Notes under the pieces: generated by a model
What the model was told of the DNA's origin: nothing
The model's input: only the letters and a program-made list of their open reading frames with translations
Databases searched by the model: none
Translations under genes and position numbers: made by a program
Assembly (NCBI GenBank): GCA_036402175.1
Contig: DASWTK010000157.1
Location: 1 to 7,722, forward strand
Direction: 5' to 3'
Source of the DNA: DASPKM01 sp036402175
GTDB taxonomy: Bacteria; Bacteroidota; Bacteroidia; Chitinophagales; Chitinophagaceae
Length of the DNA stretch: 7,722 nt
In this document: positions 6,226 through 7,722 of the stretch, piece by piece
Position numbering within the stretch: the first letter of the stretch is position 1
Layout: the number at the start of each line of letters is the position of its first letter

Positions 6226-6734
6226 TTACAATTTGATCAATGAAGCGGCAAAATTACGTGCCTCTGCGTCGCTTTCAAAATACTCTTCCAGTGTTGGCTG
6301 GGCAATGAACGGCACATGATGCATGGTGCGTTCAATGAGTTCGGTCATATCGAGGAAGCCTACGCGGTTGCGCAGGAAGGCATAAACTGCAATCTCGTTC
6401 GCGGCATTCAGCACACAGGGAAGATTGCCTCCCTTGTTGAGCGCCTCCATTGCAAGACCCAGGTTCCGGAACGTTCGCAGGTCGGGCTCTTCAAACGTTA
6501 ACGAATTCGGTTTCCTGAAATCATAACGGGGGAATTTGTTTTGCAGCCGGTGAGGAAATGCCAGCGCATACTGTATCGGCAACTTCATATCGGGCAATCC
6601 CATTTGCGCCTTGATGCTGCCATCCTCAAACTGCACCATACTATGAATGATGCTCTGCGGATGCACCAGCACCTGTATCTGGTCTGGTTGAAGATTGAAC
6701 AGCCAGCGTGCTTCGATCATTTCAAGCCCCTTAT

Positions 6735-6753
<19 letters not shown>
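6226..6753 (-). CDS. dxr: 1-deoxy-D-xylulose 5-phosphate reductoisomerase, C-terminal part only
   Basis: Dxr converts 1-deoxyxylulose 5-phosphate to 2-C-methylerythritol 4-phosphate with NADPH, the second step of the MEP isoprenoid pathway. The surviving 175 residues start at DSATLMNKGLE and keep the metal and substrate residues Asn, Lys and Glu of MNKGLE, then EARWLFN, HPQSIIHSMV, the LNAANEIAV helix and the C-terminal helical domain. The NADPH-binding Rossmann domain and the first part of the catalytic domain, roughly 210 residues of a protein of about 390-400, are absent. They are not moved elsewhere: homology stops at plus 6753, where GC-rich recA sequence takes over. No real start codon exists here; ATG at 6736-6738 is an internal Met. 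In its true genome the gene is very likely whole and followed by rseP. As present here it would not make an active enzyme. Confidence 0.93.
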
Positions 6754-7688
<935 letters not shown>

Positions 7689-7693
7689 CGGGG

Positions 7694-7711
7694 GCCTCGC
7701 TCTTGTGAGGC
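7694..7711 (-). promoter_or_regulatory. recA ribosome binding site within a small hairpin
   Basis: On the minus strand GAGG (plus 7695-7698) precedes the recA ATG by six bases and fixes the start. The same bases pair with GCCTC upstream (plus 7707-7711 with 7694-7698, five GC-rich pairs, 8-base loop), so the site may be partly masked in the mRNA. No LexA-type operator is seen in the 34 bases available before the window ends. Confidence 0.45.
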
Positions 7712-7722
7712 TACCGTTCTAG

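Overview
The window is almost certainly two unrelated pieces of bacterial DNA joined at about position 6756. Bases 1 to about 6755 have moderate GC (the 60-base line starting at 6481 is 43% GC). Their gene content suggests a Bacteroidota chromosome, possibly Chitinophagia-like: a MutS-family ATPase with membrane segments, a dxr-rseP pair, a MazEF pair behind a Bacteroidota-type TTTG/TAnnTTTG promoter, and a tmRNA whose tag reads GNTQYAMAA. Bases from about 6760 to 7722 are much richer in GC (the line starting at 7201 is 72% GC) and carry a recA gene that looks proteobacterial or myxobacterial. At the join, dxr loses its N-terminal half and recA loses its C-terminal tail, with at most about six unexplained bases between them. 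The simplest reading is a chimeric contig or clone, not a biological fusion.

Layout: 72-899 (+) is a complete alpha/beta hydrolase. It converges on a MazE/MazF toxin-antitoxin operon at 1694-917 (-). That operon's putative promoter overlaps two 8-base palindromes spaced one helical turn apart. From 1695 to 2252 there is no intact gene. This stretch holds a possible decayed coding remnant, a four-copy 11-base repeat, and a cluster of hairpins that includes three copies of one GC-rich hairpin family. The first of these copies has a U-tract and looks like a terminator. The tmRNA gene ssrA runs from 2622 to 2253 (-). Just upstream of it are five perfect tandem copies of GGGTTTT. A 631-residue membrane-anchored MutS-like protein follows on the plus strand (2809-4704). 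It converges on rseP, the site-2 intramembrane protease (6156-4807, -), which lies downstream of the truncated dxr (6753-6226, -). The truncated recA occupies 7688 to 6759 (-).

How the genes relate: dxr (isoprenoid precursor synthesis) and rseP (envelope stress proteolysis) are probably co-transcribed, with a 69-base gap. mazE and mazF are translationally coupled, with a single base between the stop and the start. ssrA and the mutS-like gene are divergent and share the 2623-2808 intergenic region. I see no multi-gene defence system, CRISPR array, insertion sequence or phage module. The items most worth a second look are the artificial junction, the membrane MutS, the extended MazE with its operator, and the repeats around ssrA.
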